A stretch of DNA of 7,130 bases, taken from NCBI GenBank assembly GCA_020631175.1, contig JAHDHT010000116.1, forward strand, positions 3,059 through 10,188. Reading direction: 5' to 3'. The stretch comes from Chitinophagales bacterium (GTDB lineage: Bacteria > Bacteroidota > Bacteroidia > Chitinophagales > JAHDHT01). Shown here one piece after another: positions 1 to 4,900 of the stretch (positions are counted from its first letter, which is position 1; each line of letters begins with the position of its first letter). The notes beneath the pieces are model-generated. The model was given only the letters and a program-made list of their open reading frames with translations. It made no database searches and was not told where the DNA came from. A program made the position numbers and the translations under genes.

Positions 1-1171
1 CACCTGCCTGAGTCCAACATACAGCTTCCCCGCCGGTAAACGGCATACAATATGGAGTTGCTGCTGTAGGCACGACAATATCACATGCCGTTTGGAATGT
101 AACCGGACCTAGTGGGCCTAAAAGATATCCACCACAATCAGAAGAAATATATGCATCATAATTAGATGATGAGGCTAAACCAGTAAGTGTAAACGGATTC
201 GTAGCGGCATTAACTGTTGTGCCCGTCCCTGGTGTAAAACCAACTGGTCCGTATTCTATAACCCATGCGGTAACATTTGCAGCTGAACCCCAGCTTAATT
301 CGGCTGAGTTAGTGGTAACATTTGCAGCAGCAGCAGGTGCCGTAGGCGCACTACATGCCGGTTGTTCTCTTATACATATATCATCAATTGCAACATCATC
401 ATCGAAACCGCCGCCATTATTTTCATCTACTATAAATCTTATTTGAATAGTACCCGGACATGCAGCCGTTTGAAAAGCTGTTAAATCAATTACTATTAAT
501 GTCCATCCTGGAGGATTACCCGGTGAGTTTGAATTACTAAATAAAACATTTGTCCATGTTGCACCTCCATCCGAGGTTACTTCAACATTAAAGTCAACAT
601 TTCCATTAACATCACCTTCATTATCACTTAACCAGTAAAATGCCAGTTCAGGAACGGTTAGAGCACAAATATCAAATAGAGGTGAAGTTAATGTAGTACC
701 AACATTATGCGGTGAGCTATCATCAACATAAGCAAACTCCCCACCTGAATCTGTAGAACCTGTAATTGTTCCTGCATTACCTACATGCCCACCGGTAGTA
801 GCATAAACCCAATCTTCGGCACCAGAAGAAATCCAGCAGTCAGCAACTGCACCAGTGAAATCCATACAATATCCATAAGTATCTACTACAATAGCAGTAC
901 AGGCGGTTGAAAAAGCAACAGGACCTGAAGCATTGGAATTATTACCGTTGGTACATTCGCCGGTTACATAAAACTCATAATCTGTTTGCGGTGCAAGACC
1001 GCTAATAGTAGCAGAAGCAACGCTCGTACTTAAAGAAGTACCTGCACCCGGTGCAAAACCTGCAGGACCATATTCGACTGTCCATTGAGATTCGTTTCCA
1101 TTAGCTGTCCAGCTAACTGTTGCATCTGTATCTGTTGTTCCATTAACAACAAGACCGGTAGGATCTTCACA
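1..1171 (-). repeat. Tandem FnIII + MAM-like protein repeat, about 273 residues per unit, second copy partial
   Basis: Unit 1 covers residues 190-457 and unit 2 starts at 461 and is cut by the left edge. Matching landmarks are SWTANGNESQWTVEYGP (from residue 209) against SWGSAANVTAWVIEYGP (from 482), and YCMDFTG...DCW (290-302) against YCMPFTG...VCW (563-575). The landmark offset is about 273 residues (about 819 bases), with one residue of drift. The copies are clearly related in protein sequence but well diverged, so this is an old domain duplication rather than a recent DNA repeat. More copies may follow to the left. Confidence 0.8.
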
Positions 1172-1738
1172 TAAAATACAAGAACCATCATCTATTGTTG
1201 CACAGGCATCATAATTTGAAGCCTGAACGTCGGTACAGCCTTCAATATCGGTTGCGTCACAAGTAAATGAAAGACTCACGGAATATTCAAGGTCGTTTGT
1301 ACCATCGCAACCATCAGCGCTATCTCCACCAACACCGTTGTTTGGTGCCAGGTTTTCTTCTACCAGACATCCTGTTTGAACCGAACATCCATTTACTGAT
1401 CCATCTTCCGTAACAAAAATTGAAAATCCTTCTCCATTCCATCCATCTCCCCAGTCATCATAAGCATTGAAGGTAAGTGTTTCACCATCTGTAACACAAA
1501 GTGTAACATCATCTGAAGTGCCGTCACTGATGAAAGTACCACAAGCAGCGCTTGCTAAAGTTGCACCAGTACCATCTAATAATTCCCATGAAATTTCAAC
1601 TGGAAATGTGCTGCCACCTGTAAAATCAATGGTGATTTGAGTTTGGCCGGCAGCACATTGGCTAAAGGCCTGTTGATTAAAAAATAGAAATACAATAGTG
1701 AGTAAGCAAAAGTGTTTTGCCAAAGTAAAGGTTTTCAT
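1..1738 (-). CDS. Exported modular FnIII/MAM-like surface protein (N-terminal 579 residues, 3' end outside window)
   Basis: Reading the minus strand from the ATG at 1738-1736 gives 579 codons with no stop up to the left edge, so the C-terminus is missing. Visible in order: signal peptide (residues 1-26), an N-terminal beta-rich domain (about 27-160) with DDWGDGWNG at 94-102, a GCTD...ASNYD...DDGSC motif (167-187), FnIII domain 1 (about 190-279, with VEYGPAGFAPGAGT), a MAM-like domain (about 280-457, with paired cysteines and FDDDVAIDDICI near its end), FnIII domain 2 (about 461-551, with IEYGPVGFTPGTGT) and the start of a second MAM-like domain (552 on). The ATG is the first in-frame Met after an in-frame TAA at 1807-1805. 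The leader is A-rich with no Shine-Dalgarno, as is usual in Bacteroidota. By family knowledge such proteins are T9SS-exported adhesins or carry an N- or C-terminal enzyme; no catalytic motif is visible. A T9SS tail beyond the left edge is inferred. The exact role is unknown. Confidence 0.9.
   Translation of the reverse strand, partial: MKTFTLAKHFCLLTIVFLFFNQQAFSQCAAGQTQITIDFTGGSTFPVEISWELLDGTGATLASAACGTFISDGTSDDVTLCVTDGETLTFNAYDDWGDGWNGEGFSIFVTEDGSVNGCSVQTGCLVEENLAPNNGVGGDSADGCDGTNDLEYSVSLSFTCDATDIEGCTDVQASNYDACATIDDGSCILCEDPTGLVVNGTTDTDATVSWTANGNESQWTVEYGPAGFAPGAGTSLSTSVASATISGLAPQTDYEFYVTGECTNGNNSNASGPVAFSTACTAIVVDTYGYCMDFTGAVADCWISSGAEDWVYATTGGHVGNAGTITGSTDSGGEFAYVDDSSPHNVGTTLTSPLFDICALTVPELAFYWLSDNEGDVNGNVDFNVEVTSDGGATWTNVLFSNSNSPGNPPGWTLIVIDLTAFQTAACPGTIQIRFIVDENNGGGFDDDVAIDDICIREQPACSAPTAPAAAANVTTNSAELSWGSAANVTAWVIEYGPVGFTPGTGTTVNAATNPFTLTGLASSSNYDAYISSDCGGYLLGPLGPVTFQTACDIVVPTAATPYCMPFTGGEAVCWTQAG
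1178..1240 (-). other. GCTD...DDGSC motif (thrombospondin-type-3-like, possible calcium site)
   Basis: Residues 167-187 of the left-hand protein have the pattern GCTD, then ASNYD, then a Cys, then DDGSC. This short cysteine-bracketed, Asp-rich element recurs in secreted proteins of marine Bacteroidota, often near a domain boundary, as here between the N-terminal beta domain and FnIII domain 1. Calcium binding is inferred from the acidic residues and the resemblance to thrombospondin type 3 repeats; it is not shown by the sequence. Confidence 0.7.
1661..1738 (-). other. Sec signal peptide of the left-hand protein
   Basis: Residues 1-26 start MKTFTLAKHF, with Lys at 2 and 8, followed by a hydrophobic core CLLTIVFLFF and a polar end NQQAFS before QCAAG. 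Cleavage after AFS (residue 26) is the likeliest site. A Cys follows at residue 28, but the preceding residues AFSQ do not fit a lipobox, so signal peptidase I rather than lipoprotein processing is inferred. This puts the protein in the periplasm for onward export, which in a Bacteroidota cell usually means the type IX system. Confidence 0.85.
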
Positions 1739-1760
1739 GTATTGATTTTTGCTTGAAATA

Positions 1761-1768
1761 GAAAGATA
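1761..1768 (-). promoter_or_regulatory. Weak candidate -7 element for the left-hand gene
   Basis: The minus strand reads TATCTTTC here, one base away from the Bacteroidota -7 consensus TAnnTTTG, about 22 bases before the start codon. No convincing TTTG or TTG element is visible at the -33 distance, so this is only the best match found by eye in the short gap. The leader between it and the ATG is A-rich (CAAGCAAAAATCAATAC) without a Shine-Dalgarno. Confidence 0.25.
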
Positions 1769-1868
1769 GTGAATTCGTGTGAATCGCCTTATTTTTTTAA
1801 GAGTTTATTCAGCCGGCATTCAATAGATTAACCTGAATTTAACTTTGCGACCTGTTATTGATGCAAAC

Positions 1869-1901
1869 AAAAAAGGGACTCAAAATTGAGTCCCTTTTTT
1901 T
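1869..1901 (-). terminator. Intrinsic terminator of the large gene, symmetrical and possibly bidirectional
   Basis: Nine-base arms GGGACTCAA (1875-1883) and TTGAGTCCC (1886-1894) are perfectly complementary around a central AA. In practice the innermost pairs open to form the loop. The arms are flanked by six A (1869-1874) and seven T (1895-1901), giving a U-tract on either strand. It lies 22 bases past the TAA of the large minus-strand gene, where a terminator is expected. No plus-strand gene is visible that would use the other direction. Confidence 0.9.
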
Positions 1902-1923
1902 ATATATAATTATGTAGGTATGC

Positions 1924-4900
1924 TTATTCTTTAATCAGTTTTTCTGTTGCTTTAAACTGACCATCTGTAATTGTAATGAAGTAGATACCTGCAGCCAATG
2001 ATTCAATATTAATGTTGTAAGTATTTAATCCATTCACTGTATTAACAATTTCAGATCTTAAAGATCTGCCTGTTAAATCTGTTAAATCAATACTAACCTG
2101 CTCCACTGTAGAAGAGAAACTAACAGTTACCAGATCAGTAGCCGGATTAGGTAAGATATTCGTTAACTGAAGCATTGTTTCGCCTCTTGTTAAACTAACA
2201 ACTCCTTCCTGATAAGTAGTACCGTCGAAATCAGTCTGACTTAAACGATAGTAACTTAATCCTGCCGGCGCATCTTTATGTAAGAATTCATAAGATTGAA
2301 TAGTACTTATAGTACCTGCACCATTAATATATTCTAGTGTAGAGAAGTTTACTCCATCCGTAGAATGTTCAAGAGTAAAGTAATCATTATTGATTTCTGT
2401 GGCGGTTTGCCATTTCAATAAGTTACCATCTGCTTTTACTTCACCAATGTAGCTAATTAATTCAACAGGTAGTTTTTCACATTGAACAGGACCTGCAGTA
2501 ACCGAAGCCGCACAACCTTTTCCATCTTCTGTTACGAAGATATTATAAGTTGAATTATCAGGTAGCGGACCGAATGAATAAGCCACACCTGCTTCAGCGA
2601 AAGCATTAATATAATCACCCGAAACATTGTAAGTATGAACATCCGGAGCAAATCCAGGGCCACCACCACTGATAGTGAAGGTAACATCGAATTCACCCGT
2701 AACCTCATTACAAACAAAGTCGTGTTCGATTACAACTGGCTCAAGGAATACAACCGGCGTACAATTCGCACTTACTTCTGTACAATCATCAGCGAAATCA
2801 GGAATTCCACCTGCCTGAGGGAAACCAACAACAGCAGAAATACATAACTCTACGTTTCTTGGGTACTGACCATTATTATCGAATGCACCACTTGCAGAAC
2901 TTCCGTAAATATTACCACCAGGTAAAGCACCATCGTGTAATACGTATACCAGAACTGCACCGTTATCTACAACAGCACCTGTAACCGGGCTATTGATAAA
3001 CTCACCATCACAAGCGAACTGAACTGCAGAACTTAACACACCTGCATTCCAATCACACGGTGGAGGTGGAGGAAGCGGACAGTCGTAACTCACGGAAATA
3101 CAACCAGTAGGGTCAAAGCATCCCGGCACGGAATTACTAAAGTATTCATAACAAACATCCCATGTTCCTGATTCTCCTTCATTTGCAGTGAATGAGCTTG
3201 GTCCGTCGAAATCGATAAAGCCTGCACATGACGGATCAATCGTCGCAACCGCAGAACAACTATCTGCTGTTATAGTAATATACTGTTCGATATTGTTTGG
3301 ATAAATAGTAATGTCTTCTGTTTGAATTGCAACAACACTATTATCATCTGTACAGGTAACAATAATATCGAAGCTTTGAGTTAACGGTCCGCAAGAATCA
3401 TAATTTAAATTCGCACTTGCTGTATACATACCGTTTGCATCCGGTCCGTATAAGGAAGGAATTAAAACTGAACCTGAACCTGCTTCCTGAATTGTTATTA
3501 CTGCATTTGATGCATCGGAAGGAGTTAACATTGCAGAGAATGTAACTTCATCGCCATTACAAACGGTATTGGTAGAGGTTGAAGCTGTAAATAAAGAAGG
3601 ACATTCAACTATCGGACAATCAACAGGACCGATCGGATCTAATGTAATATTACAACTTGGCTCATCAACTGCAGATAAGATTAAATTGTAAGTTGTGTAA
3701 TTATCACCGACTAACATTACAGTAGTTTGAACAAATGGATCTATGTATTCAAAGTCTCCATAATCATTACCCGCATCATCAGAAATATTAATCATTGTTC
3801 CGATTAAATCCTGAGCAAATACATTTAAGGTAACTTCAAAATTTCCATCATTATCACAATCACCTAATAAAGATGTTGCCTGAATAGAACATGGAGGAGT
3901 TGTTGAACTTGCTCTAACTTGGAAATCTCCTTCAGTTCCTCCAAATCCATCTACCATTGCATAATAAGTCACACCGGCAACGGAAGGGAAAGTAACAATT
4001 GACATAAAGCCATCTCCGCCATCGTCATCACAGCCAACTTCGTTTCCGCCGCAAGCGTCATAAATAACTAATTGAGTATCATTGTTTGTTCCTGCAATTG
4101 TTTCAATAGTAATATCTCCACCTGTACCCTGTACAGAGAACCAAACACTATTATCAACGGCTGTTTCTATCCAACAAGCCGGACCAATATCTCCGGCACC
4201 CGGAGTTGAACATGTATTGGAATAGGGTCCATTATCTTCAGGATAAGCAATTGTTCCAACATTTAATGCAATTGCATCCGGACATTCATCATTGGCTTCA
4301 AGTGTAGGACAGAATGTAAAACAGAATTCATGTGGACCGAATTGATCAGAACCGAAATCCCACATTCTAATAAAGTAAGTGTTACCTACTGTAAGACCGT
4401 TATAATCCTGAGATGAAGAATTAGAACAAGTAGCTGAAGCCACCTGAGTTAATGCTCCGCAAGAACCTTCATAAAGTTCAGCAAAAGAACTAAAGCCCGG
4501 CACAAGCAAGAATTCAAAGGTCATACTTGGAGAAATTGCAGTAAAGGTATACCACATATCTAATGGAGCCGCATCGCCATCGACACAATCAGCACTTGGC
4601 TGACCTTGAAGAGGTGTTGATGTTGTAGCACAAGTATTATCTGTATTCGCTAAAGAATTATCGATTACAGAACAAGCTCCTGTTGGATCAATAAATGCAT
4701 CTAAATCAATAGCGTCTGCACAAAGATCATTAGCCGGATTAGAACCAAAACATAAACAATCAGCCGTTACAGGATCTGCCTGAACGACACAACCCAGAGT
4801 TACAGGGTTCGATACTGTAATCGTAATATCTGTATTTACAGGATAAGGACCAAAAGTATAAGAACCGCCATTACCGGTTGAAGGACCTGTTTGAACAGCG

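Larger units (their letters stand above)
1739..1923. other. Intergenic region between the two minus-strand genes
   Basis: These 185 bases hold the hairpin terminator of the large gene (1869-1901) and about 130 bases of AT-rich leader upstream of the left-hand gene. No open reading frame of note, tRNA or riboswitch-like structure was recognised. The terminator suggests that the left-hand gene is transcribed from its own promoter within 1739-1868 rather than as part of an operon with the large gene. Confidence 0.75.

Noticed and set aside
219..446. Plus-strand open frame of 75 codons
   Set aside because: It lies fully antisense to the FnIII/MAM-like coding region, whose protein is clearly recognisable. 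No domain or leader supports it.
1655..1664. Possible lipoprotein cysteine just after the signal peptide of the left-hand protein
   Set aside because: The residues before the Cys (AFSQ) do not fit a lipobox, which needs a small residue directly before Cys and usually Leu at -3.
1766..1786. Short direct repeat around TGAATTCG and TGAATCG upstream of the left-hand gene
   Set aside because: The copies are too short and imperfect, and only two are present in an AT-rich leader. This is compatible with chance, so no operator is claimed.
2532..2717. Minus-strand open frame of 61 codons in another frame
   Set aside because: It overlaps the well-supported large coding sequence in a different frame and has no recognisable features.
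2635..2847. Plus-strand open frame of 70 codons
   Set aside because: Antisense shadow of the cysteine-containing domains near the C-terminus of the large protein.
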